A stretch of DNA of 64,000 nucleotides. Origin: Chloropicon primus. Taxonomy: Eukaryota; Chlorophyta; Chloropicophyceae; Chloropicales; Chloropicaceae. The notes beneath the pieces are model-generated. The model did not search any database and was not told the DNA's origin. It saw only the letters and a list, made by a program, of their open reading frames with translations. The first letter of the stretch is position 1. Each line of letters starts with the position of its first letter. The position numbers and the translations under genes were made by a program. The DNA is taken from the NCBI GenBank assembly GCA_023205875.1, contig CP060765.1, positions 434,001 to 498,000 of the forward strand, given 5' to 3'. Shown in pieces: positions 1 through 9,936 of the stretch.

Positions 1-1819
1 CAAGCCTCATGGTCGCACGCAGACCTTGAAGTATGTCAATGGCTACGCCATCGCGGACCTCCCAAAGGCCGCTGCCATGGAGGCCATGGTCCCCCCGGAA
101 ATGCCCGAAGGTTCTGCGGAGCCCCACGCCGACGACGACGCCAAGAGCACCGAGGGCGGAATCCCAATGTCAAAACTCCCAGCCTGGGTGGCTTTCGACA
201 GGAAGGTCTGCAGATTCTACGCCTACTTCAAGGAGGGCGTCGATGAGAGCTACCAAGAGAACTACCGCATCAGGAAGTGCATCATTTACTATTACTTGGA
301 GGACGACTCCATCCACGTGGCCGAGCCGAAGCAGGAGAACAGCGGCATCCCACAGGGCGTCTTCATCAAGAGGCACATCATTCCCAAGGACGGGAACCCA
401 AAGGACTTCTTCAACATCATGGACCTGAAGATCGGCGAGGACGTCAGCTTCTACGGGCGCGTCTTCCACATCGTGGACTCTGACCCTTTCACCAGAGCTT
501 TCTTGGCCGAGAAGGGCGTCGAGGTTCCGCAGGCCTTGCCTTACCCAACCGAGCCCATCGAGAAGTACAGAGACTCTCTCAGGAAGGTGAAGTCCGGCGG
601 GCCACCAAAGCCGAGGGACGACGACTTGACGAGGTACGTCGAGGCCAAGCTCGGAAGGGCCTCCAACATCTTGCTTCAGGACAAGCTGAAGCAGTTCATC
701 GAGAACGACGGAAAGGTCCTTCGATTCTTCTGCGTCTGGGACGACCGCAACAAGCTCTACGGAGACAGGAGGCCTTACGTCCTCCACTACTTTTTGTCCG
801 ACGACACCGTCGAGATCTTGGAGGTCAACGAGCCAAACAGCGGCTGCGACCCCTTCCCACTGATGCTCAAGCGATCCAAGCTTCCAAAGGGGGAGCTCCA
901 GTTCGACATGTCTTTGGGCAAGAGAAGCGATGACTACTACAACATCGAGGACTTGGGCATCGGGAAGGTCATCAATGTGTACGGCAGGCCTTTCCTGCTT
1001 CACGACTGTGACGAGTTCACCAAGAAGTGGTACACCACCAAGGGAGGCAAGGAGGAGGTCGACTTCGCTCCTTTGGACATCTCCGAGGAGCCAGAGAACG
1101 TGCCAGAGACTAGCTTGCCAGAGTACAACGGGTTCGGTAGCCTCGAGGACACTCAACAGAACTGCATTTCCCTCATCCCAAAGCCACCAAAGAAGGACTT
1201 CCACAAGCTCATGTACAACGAGAAGAAGGTTCTCAGGTTCGTGGCCAAGTTCTACGAGGGAGAGGGACAGCACCTGTCGTACTCGGACATCGACCGTATT
1301 TTCATCCTTTCTTACTTCTTGTCGGATGACACCATTGCTATCTTCGAGCCACCGGCGAGAAACAGTGGAATCATCGGCGGGAAGTTCTTGGAGAGGTCTA
1401 GCGTGAAGAAGCCTGGTACCGTGGAGCCCTACATGGAGAACGACGTGTACGTCGGATCTCTGTTGAACGTCCACAACCGGATCTTCGAGCTCGTGGAGGC
1501 TGACGAGTACACCCTCCAGTACATGGAAGAGAACAAGCACATCTTCCTGTTCTCGGACATCTCCAAAATCCTAGAGGCGCTTACGGACAGCATCAGAGGA
1601 AAGGACAAGGACATCCGTTCGGCATTCATTGACATAGACAAGAACGGCACGGGATACATCTCCTTGGAGGAGCTCGAGGCGGCCCTCAAGGCGTCTGGAA
1701 TTTCCCACAACAAGCAGGAGCTCGTGACCCTGATGAGGAAATTCGACATCGACAGAACCCAAAAGGTCTCCGTCCAGGAGTTCTTCGAGACCATTGGTTT
1801 GGACTTTAGCCAACAGTAG
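1..1819 (+). CDS. RIB72: RIB72/EFHC1-type ciliary microtubule inner protein (5' end outside window)
   Basis: The reading frame is open from base 2, so the N-terminus lies upstream of the window; about 605 residues are visible. Three DM10 domains are seen (roughly visible residues 60-170, 220-335 and 395-510), each with the family's VxRFYAYF or VLRF opening and a (Y/F)GRxF-type turn. A C-terminal EF-hand pair follows, with a good first loop (DIDKNGTGYISL) and a degenerate second loop (DIDRTQKVSVQE). This order, three DM10 then EF-hands, is that of Chlamydomonas RIB72 and animal EFHC1, which bind inside the A-tubule of axonemal doublets. A TGTAA pentamer lies at 1923-1927, about 100 bases after the stop. 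The family call is firm; RIB72 rather than another EFHC paralogue is inferred from length and domain order. Confidence 0.9.
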   Translation, partial: KPHGRTQTLKYVNGYAIADLPKAAAMEAMVPPEMPEGSAEPHADDDAKSTEGGIPMSKLPAWVAFDRKVCRFYAYFKEGVDESYQENYRIRKCIIYYYLEDDSIHVAEPKQENSGIPQGVFIKRHIIPKDGNPKDFFNIMDLKIGEDVSFYGRVFHIVDSDPFTRAFLAEKGVEVPQALPYPTEPIEKYRDSLRKVKSGGPPKPRDDDLTRYVEAKLGRASNILLQDKLKQFIENDGKVLRFFCVWDDRNKLYGDRRPYVLHYFLSDDTVEILEVNEPNSGCDPFPLMLKRSKLPKGELQFDMSLGKRSDDYYNIEDLGIGKVINVYGRPFLLHDCDEFTKKWYTTKGGKEEVDFAPLDISEEPENVPETSLPEYNGFGSLEDTQQNCISLIPKPPKKDFHKLMYNEKKVLRFVAKFYEGEGQHLSYSDIDRIFILSYFLSDDTIAIFEPPARNSGIIGGKFLERSSVKKPGTVEPYMENDVYVGSLLNVHNRIFELVEADEYTLQYMEENKHIFLFSDISKILEALTDSIRGKDKDIRSAFIDIDKNGTGYISLEELEAALKASGISHNKQELVTLMRKFDIDRTQKVSVQEFFETIGLDFSQQ

Positions 1820-2076
1820 AACCCCGCGGAACAAGGCTTGTGACCGACCCGGTCAAGCGGAACGGCTCTGCCTGACCAATCCATTGTTATCATTTAAGAA
1901 CCAAAAACTTTAAAAAAAACCTTGTAATCAGAAACGAACGACGAAACACTTTTCCAACCCAACCCAAACCCAAACCCGACACTGTCCCCTCCGATGGATC
2001 TCTCGTGATCTCTGCTGATCTCTCCAAGCAGGCGACTAGGGGAGAGGGAGAGAGACGACGAAGACGAACGCGAAGC

Positions 2077-3092
2077 ATGGGCCAAGGACTGAGTCTGGTA
2101 CGACGGGAGGGACAGCGGGGCATGGTCTCCGCGGAGGAGGCACTCGTCCGCATCCCTCGTTCCATTCGCTCGCAAAGCTGACGCCAAACGACTCTCTGAT
2201 TTTCGTGTTTTCAACGACAGGGCGTAGCCATGGGACTGCCCCTCCTGGGAGGCATCGCGGGGTCTGTGGTCACCCGAAAAGCTGTCAAGGAATGGTATGC
2301 GCTTCGTCGCCACTTCCACACACACACGCACACATCTCTCTCTCTCGCGCGCGCGCGCGCGTGTCGTTCCCCCCTGCGAGATCGATTGAGGAGGATCTCC
2401 CATCACCTTGTTCGCGTTCCTGACGTTTTTGCTGCTGGTCTCTGACAGGTACCCGACATTGAAGAAGCCCTCGTGGACGCCACCGAATTGGCTCTTTGGC
2501 CCGGTTTGGACGTTTCTGTATGCGACCATGGTACGACGGGAGGGACAGCGGGGCATGGTCTCCGCGGAGGAGGTGGCACTCGTACGCATCCCTCGTTCCA
2601 CTCGCTCGCAAAGCTGACGCCAAACGACTCTCTGATTTTCGTGTTTTCAACGAGCGACAGGGGTACGCGAGCTACAGAATTTTCCAGCAGGGCGGTTGGG
2701 AGAAGCAGTCCATGCCTCTGAGCTTGTACCTGGCGCAGCTGGCTTTGAACTTCACCTGGAGCCCCCTGTTCTTCGGTGCCAAGAAGGTGAGTTCGTGCGT
2801 TATTCTGATATCCGCTCCATCGGTCCCGCTCTTCCACTGACGACCCGTTCCGCCGCGTGGAATTCTGCTCGAGCAGTTGGGACTCGCCCTGGTGAACATA
2901 ACCGCGATGGGTGTCACGGTGGGAGCAACCGCGCACTCGTTCTGGCCCGTGGATCCGCTGGCGTCCAAGCTGCTGTGGCCCTATCTGTTCTGGGTCAGTT
3001 ATGCGACGGCTTTGAACACGTACATTTACATCAACAATCCACCGTCCTCAAAGAAGGACGGTGGCGACAGCAACAAAAGCAAAGCTTCCTGA
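2077..3092 (+). CDS. TSPO: TspO/MBR family translocator protein (5 exons)
   Basis: Predicted exons are 2077-2097, 2221-2294, 2449-2530, 2661-2786 and 2877-3092, all with GT-AG introns that keep the frame and give about 172 residues, normal for TspO plus a short N-terminal tail. The protein has the Trp/Pro-rich TspO signature ([21 protein letters not shown]), an [10 protein letters not shown] segment and a [14 protein letters not shown] last helix, consistent with five membrane helices. TspO proteins bind tetrapyrroles or sterols in mitochondrial, plastid or ER membranes. The start at 2077 adds MGQGLSLGVA in frame before a second possible start at 2230; if translation begins at 2230, the first intron lies in the 5' UTR. 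Introns 1 and 3 are almost identical to each other (separate entries). The family is certain; the start is less so. Confidence 0.88.
2098..2220 (+). mobile_element. Introner-like intron, copy 1 (TspO intron 1)
   Basis: This 123-base GT-AG intron begins GTACGACGGG and ends TCAACGACAG. It matches the intron at 2531-2660 over its whole length, with about two substitutions and two small gaps, while the flanking exon sequences differ. Identity that stops at both splice sites is the hallmark of introner elements described in other algae; duplication of an existing intron within the gene would look similar. The mobile interpretation is inference; the sequence match is seen directly. Confidence 0.6.
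2531..2660 (+). mobile_element. Introner-like intron, copy 2 (TspO intron 3)
   Basis: This 130-base GT-AG intron is nearly identical to the one at 2098-2220. It differs by a 3-base insertion near its middle, a 4-base insertion just before the acceptor and about two substitutions. It splits the codons for ...LYATM and GYASY in the TspO core, in phase 0, as does copy 1. Both introns follow TG and precede GG in the exons, so a short target-site preference or duplication is possible. Confidence 0.6.
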
Positions 3093-3451
3093 GCCAGCAC
3101 CGAGGTCGGCGTCCTCGCTTCCAGCAGTTTTTGTAGTCTACATCACCTCTTTTCTTTGAGACACAGGCAGAGAGAACGATGCATGAATCCATCCATCCTC
3201 CTCCCCCCCACAATACCCATCGTCCAGAGACACGCCGAGGCACAGAATCAGGCCCAGGGGAAGACAGTGACAGGGAGAATGTCTCCAACCCACCCATCCA
3301 TGCACCCCCTCGTCCTTCTCCGTCCTCCATCGCCTCGCCTCGCCTCCTGATTTTCAAACGAGACAGCGAGCAGAGAGAGAGCGGACGATCGGCGATCGAT
3401 CGCGGAAGGGGACGAGAGAGAGGAGAGAGAGAGGAGGGGGAGAGGGAGAGG
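3093..3451. other. Spacer between TspO and Rpn6
   Basis: No gene is seen. The stretch is C-rich early and GA-rich later (AGAGAGAG runs at about 3400-3450, just before the Rpn6 start). A GATCGGCGATCGATCGCGG palindrome-rich stretch lies near 3386-3404. It probably holds the TspO 3' end and the Rpn6 promoter and 5' UTR. Confidence 0.5.
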
Positions 3452-4890
3452 ATGGAGGAGACGATGGAGGGACGCGTGAAGCGCGCCAAGGAGTTGAGCA
3501 GCAAGGGGGAGAACGAGTGGATGGAAGCGGAAGCGGAACTGAGGAAGCTCACGATCGAGGAAGGGACCACGAGAAGCCGGGTCGCGGGTGGGAACAAGAC
3601 GCTCGCGGCGGAGATAGCCAAGGCGAGGGAGGAGGCCGCCCTCGCGCTGGCGGACCTTTACGCGCAGAGGGGCTCGAGCGAGAAGCTCACTTGCCTGCTC
3701 GAGGACCTGAGACCTCTCTTCGCCGTGGTGCCGAAAGCGAAGACGGCGAAGATCGTGAGAGCGATCATCGACGCGGTGTCGAGAATACCTGGGACGACGG
3801 AGCTCCAGTTGAAGCTTTGTAGGGAGCAGGCTGCTTGGGCCCGTGAGGAGAAGAGGACTTTCTTGAGGCAGCGCATAGAGACCAGGCTCGCCTCTCTCCT
3901 TTTCGCTACCAAGGACTATCCCGGAGCTCTCGCGCTCATTGGAACGTACGTCGTTGTCGTTTGCTTTCTCTTCTACGCCCTGCCTCGCCTCCCTCTCTCT
4001 TGCACATCGCTCGGCGTGCTGACTTGCTCCTCTGCTTTGCTTTTCTTCGCCCCGGCGTTGGCCGATCCCGCAGACTCTTGAGCGAGGTGAAGAGGCTGGA
4101 CGACAAGCTCCTTCTTGTGGATATCCACTTGCTGGAGAGCAGGGTTCACCACGCCCTGAGGAACTTGCCCAAGTCGAAGGCCGCGCTCACGGCAGCCAGG
4201 ACGGCAGCGAATGCGATTTACGTGCCACCAAGTGCCCAGGCGGAGATCGACTGCCAGTCGGGAACTTTGCACGCCGAGGAGAAGGACTACAAGACGGCTT
4301 ACTCTTACTTCTACGAAGGTTTCGAGCAGCTGAGCTCCGTGGACGAGAAAAACGCTGGCCCGGTTTTGAAGTACATGCTCCTGTGCAAGATCATGTCGGG
4401 GAACGCCGAAGACGTCGCCAGCATCGTCAACACCAAGGCTGGCCTCAAGTATTCCAACTCTGGCGTGGACGCCATGACGGCGATCGCCGAGGCGTACAAG
4501 AACAGGTCCCTCAAGGAGTTCCAAGCGGCCTTGCACAAGTACGCGGAGGACCTGACCCAGGACATCATCGTCCACAACCACCTGCAGTCCCTGTACGACA
4601 AGATGCTCGAGCAGAACATCTGCAGGCTTATCGAGCCATACTCGACGGTCGAGATTGCTTACATTGCAAAACTGATTGACTTGCCAATCCAGGTGGTGGA
4701 GTCGAAGATGAGCCAGATGATCTTGGACAAGGTCTTCTGCGGGACTTTGGACCAGGGCTCGGGCGCCTTGATCATTTACGAGGACCCCGAGATCGACGAG
4801 GCTTACAACTTTGCGATAGAGACGTTCCAGACCCTTGGCAACGTCGTCAACTCCCTCATGAAGCGGTCGCAAAAGATCCAAGTTGGATAG
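3452..4890 (+). CDS. RPN6: 26S proteasome regulatory lid subunit Rpn6 (PSMD11)
   Basis: Two exons, 3452-3945 and 4074-4890, give 436 residues, against about 420 in other eukaryotes. The intron is 128 bases (GTACGT...CCGCAG) and interrupts the Thr codon of ...ALIGTLLSEVKRLDDK. The protein is a helical TPR-like solenoid followed by a PCI domain in the last ~130 residues (SLYDKMLEQNICRLIEPYS, VEIAYIAKLIDLP, then DKVFCGTLDQGSGALIIYED), all diagnostic of Rpn6. In the lid it clamps the 20S core to the regulatory particle. The chosen ATG follows a GA-rich leader; the frame is open further upstream but conservation begins only here. A TGTAA lies at 4914-4918. The call is secure. Confidence 0.95.
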
Positions 4891-5066
4891 GACATTATTT
4901 TCAACAAACAATTTGTAACACGATGAATGACGGTCAAAAAGCGTGTGACGCGCCCAGCGGGGGCGGTCTCTCTGAGCACATAATCGATTACACTTCACGC
5001 ACACACACATATATTTGTTTCTCTTCTTCTACAATTAGATCTACACACACGCGTCGTCCGTTTACC

Positions 5067-6566
5067 TCAGGCCAAATCGCGGATGGTCCTTTCCGTGTTC
5101 TCGTCATCGGTTGGCCACGGGGAGGCCCTCTCCGAATACGTGGCCTGATCCTTCATGCCTCTTGGCTTGACGTGAGGAAGTGCAGAGAGCGTCCTCTTGG
5201 GGTTCTTCATGTTGAAATACCCTGCCGGGTAGGCTTCCACGATCCTCGAAGGCCATTTGTTCTCCAGCTGGGTCTGCTTCAACGTCTGCAAGACTCTCTC
5301 CTGCCTTGCGGCGAGCGAGGACTCCACCTCTCTCTTCCTCATGCGGTGGAGTGCCTTGCCCTTTATCCTGTCCTCCTCCGCCTTCCTGTTGACCCACTCG
5401 TTGAACGAGATCTTCTTCGTCAGTCGAAGCAGGGTGAACGACTTGGCTTGCTCCATGGGGGTCATCTTGTCGAAATCAGGAATCTGGACGGCGGGGTTGA
5501 GCTTGTCCAGGCCCTTGAGCCGCGCCGGGAACTTCATTGGCGAAGGTCGGTTCGACTTGCTGAGCTCCATGTTCTTCCAAACCTCCCTCTCCTGCTCCTT
5601 TTCGACGGACTTCCTTGTCTTCACCGCCCTCTCCAGGTCAGGCCCGTGGCCCAAGCGCCTGTCGAAATTGAAGGACTTGCAGTAGTTGTTCCATTCTTTG
5701 ATGCTCGACCTGAGGTCTGGGAGGTCTCTCTGGCTCACCGCGGTGTCCATGGACTTGAGAATCTGAAGAGCGTGACCAGCTTGTTCCAGGTCCTCCTCCG
5801 GCACCCCCAAGTCAGAAGCTTCCTTGTGGAGCCTCGACAAGGTCTGCAAGTCTGCGTGCTTGCAGGCCTCCTTCAGCTGCCTCTTGGTCGTCCTTTGCCT
5901 GACCTTCTTCTCCCTCTTTTGGACAACGCTCAGCATGTCTTGTGGCATGTTGTCCCTGAGGTACTGGATGACCACTTTGGTCTTCTTGCCCAACGCATGC
6001 AGCGGTGTCCTCTCGTGCTGGAGGGCCTTGGAGCCGCCCTTGATGCTCTCGTCGCTCTCGTTGCCCCTCCAGACCTCGGCGAAGGTGCCAGGACCCTTCG
6101 AAAGGCCTCGGCTCAGGGGGTTGGCGTCCAAGTTCAACTCCTTGAGCTTCACCAGCTTTCCTATTTCGACTGGGATGGTGTCGAGCTGGTTGTGGTCCAG
6201 CCACAGGGACTCCAAGTACACCAGCGTGCCGATCTCCTTGGGCACTTCAGACATGCAGTTTCCGCTGAGAACGAGCTTCTGCAGCATCTTGAGCTTCACA
6301 ATCCCTGAAGGGATGACCTTTATCGTGTTCCTCGACAGGAAGAGGCCCCTTAGCTTGCTGTTGTCTCGCAAGACGGCTTCTGGAAACTTGGTGAAGCCTC
6401 TGTCCTCCAAATGAACCCTGAAGTCGTTCGGCGTGATCTTGCTCAGCTTCAAGCGGTTTCCCTTGGAGCGAGCACTGCGGCTGTTGTCACTCCTTATCTG
6501 CCTCAGGGTCGGGTCCTTGGTGTCCGACGGGACTATGGCGTACTCCACGCCAGCGAAAAGAGCCAT
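5067..6566 (-). CDS. Leucine-rich-repeat protein with long charged C-terminal region
   Basis: A single exon of 499 residues. Residues about 60-165 hold four to five leucine-rich repeats of the plant/Ras-group type (LRGLFLSRNTIKVIPSGI, LQKLVLSGNCMSEVPKEIG, LESLWLDHNQLDTIPVEIG, LKELNLDANPLS). The remainder is basic, helical and coiled-coil-like, with many Lys/Arg/Glu and no recognised domain. Such LRR proteins usually serve as scaffolds; I cannot assign a function, though several algal ciliary proteins share this LRR-plus-coil layout. It converges on Rpn6 with 176 bases between stops, and its likely poly(A) signal (TTACA on the top strand) is at 4988-4992. A CA/CT microsatellite lies just upstream of the start. 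Confidence 0.8.
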   Translation of the reverse strand: MALFAGVEYAIVPSDTKDPTLRQIRSDNSRSARSKGNRLKLSKITPNDFRVHLEDRGFTKFPEAVLRDNSKLRGLFLSRNTIKVIPSGIVKLKMLQKLVLSGNCMSEVPKEIGTLVYLESLWLDHNQLDTIPVEIGKLVKLKELNLDANPLSRGLSKGPGTFAEVWRGNESDESIKGGSKALQHERTPLHALGKKTKVVIQYLRDNMPQDMLSVVQKREKKVRQRTTKRQLKEACKHADLQTLSRLHKEASDLGVPEEDLEQAGHALQILKSMDTAVSQRDLPDLRSSIKEWNNYCKSFNFDRRLGHGPDLERAVKTRKSVEKEQEREVWKNMELSKSNRPSPMKFPARLKGLDKLNPAVQIPDFDKMTPMEQAKSFTLLRLTKKISFNEWVNRKAEEDRIKGKALHRMRKREVESSLAARQERVLQTLKQTQLENKWPSRIVEAYPAGYFNMKNPKRTLSALPHVKPRGMKDQATYSERASPWPTDDENTERTIRDLA

Positions 6567-6650
6567 CCTGCGCCCGCCAACTGAACGAGACTTCCACTAA
6601 AAACGGCTCTCGGTCTCCGTCTCGGGCAAGGGAGCAAAGCAAAGCAAAGC

Positions 6651-6716
<66 letters not shown>

Positions 6717-7816
6717 GTCTCTTCGAAGAGACCAAAGTCTGCAGAGTTGTGGCCCCAAACACAGAACCGAGTGAACTCTTGTGAGCGTTCAAAGTTTTCC
6801 CAAGCGTGCGTCGACCGACCGACAGCTTGCACAAGACAAAGGCGTAACCGTCGTCCGCGTAGGGCTAGAGCGCGACGTAGCTACCTGGCGAACAAACCTC
6901 CCGCTCCTTTGCAAGGGGGACCCAAGTCTTCAACCGTTTCCTCTTTCCACAAGGCTTTCCTTCCTGTGACGTCTGGTCCCATGTGCCGAAACAACAAACA
7001 CATAAACATCTCCCATAGAATATAACGTCGTAACTCGAATATTTGAAAACCGGGGTCCCAGAGATTCCTGTGGTGGAAACGTTTCCTCGTAAGGTGGGAT
7101 TTCAACTGCGGAAATGTTGAGACGGGGAGGACGCGTCCCCAACGGGTAGGAGTGTGAGAGTAGTTTTCCCACATGGGACCGCCATTGTGGGACCAAGGCA
7201 AGGAGTGACGTCTAGGACAGAATACGCGAAGAATGTTTGAGCAACAGCAACTGACAGAACAACGCGAGAAGTCCGCAGAGAGAGACCGAGGCGGAGGTGA
7301 GTGGGTCCAGCAACACAAGTCCAGCAACAAGATGAGATGATACAATCCTCCAGCAACAAGAGTGTATACTCCTCGATTTGCAACTGAGCCTTCCCTGTCC
7401 TTGGACCGCGACCACCGACCCTTTGCGAGTGAGAGAGTGAGAGCAACAGCAAGAGCAAAAGGCCTCAGTCTTTGGACTCGTCCTCTCTTCTGCGTGTGAC
7501 AACGTTCCTCCCCCCCCAAAACGAGTTTTGCTCCGTGATTCTGAAAACCCGTAAGCTCGTGCTGTGCTTCCCCGTCTTCACCACCAGCGCCGTCACCAGA
7601 AGGCAGACGTCTTCCTGCGGACCACCAGGAGGGGCAACGATAGCGTGGAAGCCCTCGGGTGGCCACCAGAGAGGGAAGGAAGGGAGTGAAAAGATACTCG
7701 AAAGATACAAACCTTGGAGTGTGCTTGTGTGTAGAGCACCATGACGGACGCGGCGAGTGCACGGTAGTCGAGTTGCTCTCTCGGGAGGACTACTGCTGCA
7801 GTGACACTGTGTGTGT
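6567..7816. other. Divergent spacer, no supported gene
   Basis: This 1.25-kb spacer separates the divergent LRR and coiled-coil genes. It contains the CA/CT microsatellite at 6653-6711 and a less GC-rich block around 6990-7060. Several overlapping minus-strand frames here are open but low-complexity and match no family. I see no tRNA or rRNA. It probably holds two promoters. Confidence 0.5.
6653..6711. repeat. (CA)n/(CT)n compound microsatellite
   Basis: About 14 CA units run directly into about 15 CT units, 90-140 bases upstream of the LRR gene start, where a promoter or 5' UTR would be. Confidence 0.95.
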
Positions 7817-8914
7817 ATGACAGTGAAGGCGGGAGATATGTCGGCGTTTGGTGGGGCGTCCGCGAAGAAGGCGAAAAGCGGCGGGGCTAAGATGGCTGCG
7901 GGAGTTCGCAAGAAGTCGCCCTTTGAGTCGAGCCAAGGTCCGAGGAGGCCAAGCTTGGCCGGCGGCTCGGTGTCAGCAAAGGCAGCAAGGTCCGAGACGG
8001 GCGGAGCCTCCGGGACGACGACGACGACGACAACGAAGAAGAAGAAGAAGAAGACCACCACGAGTCCCACGAAGAATGACCTTCGCTCTGTGCAGGACCA
8101 GAGAAAGGCCAAGGACGCCAAATTGAAGGCCTTGTCCAGTCGTATTGCTTGGCTCCAGGCGGAGGAGGAGCGGGCGAGCGCCAAAGTCACGGAACTTCAC
8201 AGCCTCATCGAGGAAGCCGGGGAGAAGGCGGAGGAGGGAGTTCGGGACCCGTCGGAATTCTCCAAGGACATCAAGTTCAGGGGCGTCCTGTCTCAGAAGG
8301 GCAAGGAGCAAGTCCTCCTCACGAAAAGGAGGGTGAAGGAGGTCGCCAAGGAGCACAAGAAGGGTGCCAAGGAGCTGAGGAAGGACATCAAGAGGACCGA
8401 TAGAGTCAGAAAGAAGTTGCTGAATGCCACGACGGCTGCATCCTCGTCTTGCAGGGGCGGCGGTGAGGACGACTTCGACGGCCAATCCGCACCGAAATCG
8501 GTGCACAAGATACCAGGCTCATCCAAGCTTCAGCGGCCCGGGCAAGGAGAAGCAGCGGAGGTGGAGGAGTGCTTGGGTCACGAGGACGCTCCCCCGCTTC
8601 CTCGAGACAAGGGGAGTCATTCTGAGAACAAGTTCCCGCCCTCCCAGAGCGCAGATGTGTCCACGAAGAAGACGCTCAGTGCTCTGGAGCTCATCAGCCA
8701 GAGGTGGCGCGACGACAAGCAGCCGCTCAGGGAAAACGTGGCGATCACGAGGAAGCACATCATTTCTCAGAACAGCAAGAGAGGCAGCATCTTTGGAGGC
8801 GCGAAGAGGGGCGGACCCGAGGGTGAGGCGTGGGGGGCCGGTGGCGAGGCCGTCAACATCTTCGAATACAGTGCAGGGGCATGGAAGAAAGAAAGAAGCG
8901 TGAACGTGGCCTAA
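7817..8914 (+). CDS. Unrecognised Lys-rich coiled-coil protein
   Basis: A single exon of 365 residues from the ATG at 7817; an ATG at 7838 (MSAFGGASAKK) is an equally good start. Residues 1-90 are disordered and end in a Thr-run followed by a Lys-run. Residues about 95-205 form a charged helix typical of a coiled coil (QRKAKDAKLKALSSRIAWLQ..., RRVKEVAKEHKKGAKELRKD). The tail is disordered except for a short predicted helix (TLSALELISQRWRDDK). I do not recognise the family. Size and composition are compatible with a nucleolar or cytoskeletal protein, but nothing here proves it. It converges on the HROB-like gene with 77 bases between stops. Confidence 0.65.
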   Translation: MTVKAGDMSAFGGASAKKAKSGGAKMAAGVRKKSPFESSQGPRRPSLAGGSVSAKAARSETGGASGTTTTTTTKKKKKKTTTSPTKNDLRSVQDQRKAKDAKLKALSSRIAWLQAEEERASAKVTELHSLIEEAGEKAEEGVRDPSEFSKDIKFRGVLSQKGKEQVLLTKRRVKEVAKEHKKGAKELRKDIKRTDRVRKKLLNATTAASSSCRGGGEDDFDGQSAPKSVHKIPGSSKLQRPGQGEAAEVEECLGHEDAPPLPRDKGSHSENKFPPSQSADVSTKKTLSALELISQRWRDDKQPLRENVAITRKHIISQNSKRGSIFGGAKRGGPEGEAWGAGGEAVNIFEYSAGAWKKERSVNVA

Positions 8915-8991
8915 AGCAGCTCTGCACAATAATTACATTTAGTACACAACAGAGAGTGAGCACGTCCGTCCATCCACTCCACTCAAGCATG

Positions 8992-9936
8992 CTACGCGAA
9001 GACTTGCAGTATGTTGTCCAAAGTGACGCAAAGAAATTGCGCTCGGTCGTCAGGACTGAAGGTCGAAACCTTCTCCAGAACGAGCACGCTGCCCACGCTG
9101 ATTTCCCCCTCCTTGGAGATCGGGTTGCTGAGCACCTCGCTGTGAACGGTGGCCCCGATGCTGCCGCTCGGATCTTTGAGGACGACGTAAGCGTTTCCAT
9201 CCCCACCCAGGTCCACGTGCTTGACGAGCCCCACGACTCTCGAGACCTTTCTGCTGGACAGGCCCCGCTCTCGAATGTCTTTGATGTCCACGACGGCAGC
9301 GGCAGGAGCAGACCCCGCTGGAGCGTCCGGGCCCGTGACGTCCAAGGCGCTCATGGCCAGTAGCCACTGCTTGCTCTTGAAGTCTTCCTCGTCCTCCATA
9401 CCTCTCATCAGGCTGAGGCGTTCTTCTCGCTGACCCTTGCTGCCGCGCGCGGAGACCACGCCCCTTCTCGCGCTTCTGTCGTTCTGCATGAGCCCGGGGC
9501 CGCCAGACCTCGCCCTCTTCCTCGACAGGGCCCTCTGCAGCTGGCCTATGGGACCTGGAAGGAGGACCAGCCCCAAGCCCTTCTCCTGCTGCGGGGATCT
9601 TGGGGTCGCAGCAGCGCCATAACCGCCTCCCCTCCCCTCGACCTCCTCGATCAAGACCTCTTCCTCCTCCTCTTCAGCCGCCCTCTGCGAAGCCCGCGGA
9701 GCGATTGGCGAAGATCGAACGAGCTCGCTGGCAAAGCCCTTGCTGCCCCGCTCCCCGCTTCCCTCCTTCCCCCCGCTGTTGATGGCACTGTCCAGGTCTC
9801 TCAGAGGCACGATGGCTTCAAGGTTCCCGCTCCCGCTTGGGTTCCCGTGACCAACCGTGTTGCCTCCTCGCCCTTCCTCCCGCTGCTCCTCGTCGCTGTC
9901 TTCGTCCACGTCGAGGTCCTCCCAGTCGTCATACAT
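8992..9936 (-). CDS. HROB: HROB (MCM8IP/C17orf53)-like homologous recombination OB-fold protein
   Basis: A single exon of 314 residues from the ATG at 9936; the frame stays open through a GA repeat upstream, but MYDDWEDLDVDEDSDEE is the natural acidic start. Residues about 15-200 are disordered and acidic/basic. The last ~110 residues form an OB-fold with the HROB pattern: a WLLAM segment, VSRVVGLVKHVDLGGDGNAY, VVLKDPSGSIGATVHSEVL, then GSVLVLEKVSTFSP and VTLDNILQVF. In animals and plants HROB recruits and activates the MCM8-MCM9 helicase for DNA synthesis during recombination and crosslink repair. The assignment rests on the C-terminal pattern only, so another OB-fold protein is possible. 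A TTACA on the top strand at 8933-8937 is a likely poly(A) signal. Confidence 0.7.
   Translation of the reverse strand: MYDDWEDLDVDEDSDEEQREEGRGGNTVGHGNPSGSGNLEAIVPLRDLDSAINSGGKEGSGERGSKGFASELVRSSPIAPRASQRAAEEEEEEVLIEEVEGRGGGYGAAATPRSPQQEKGLGLVLLPGPIGQLQRALSRKRARSGGPGLMQNDRSARRGVVSARGSKGQREERLSLMRGMEDEEDFKSKQWLLAMSALDVTGPDAPAGSAPAAAVVDIKDIRERGLSSRKVSRVVGLVKHVDLGGDGNAYVVLKDPSGSIGATVHSEVLSNPISKEGEISVGSVLVLEKVSTFSPDDRAQFLCVTLDNILQVFA

Noticed and set aside
3179-3451. A 91-codon N-terminal extension of Rpn6
   Set aside because: The sequence is Pro/Arg/Glu low complexity from C-rich and GA-rich DNA; homology starts at the ATG at 3452.
6881-7762. A 293-codon minus-strand frame in the LRR/coiled-coil spacer
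   Set aside because: Low complexity, no family resemblance and overlapping other open frames; it is treated as intergenic.
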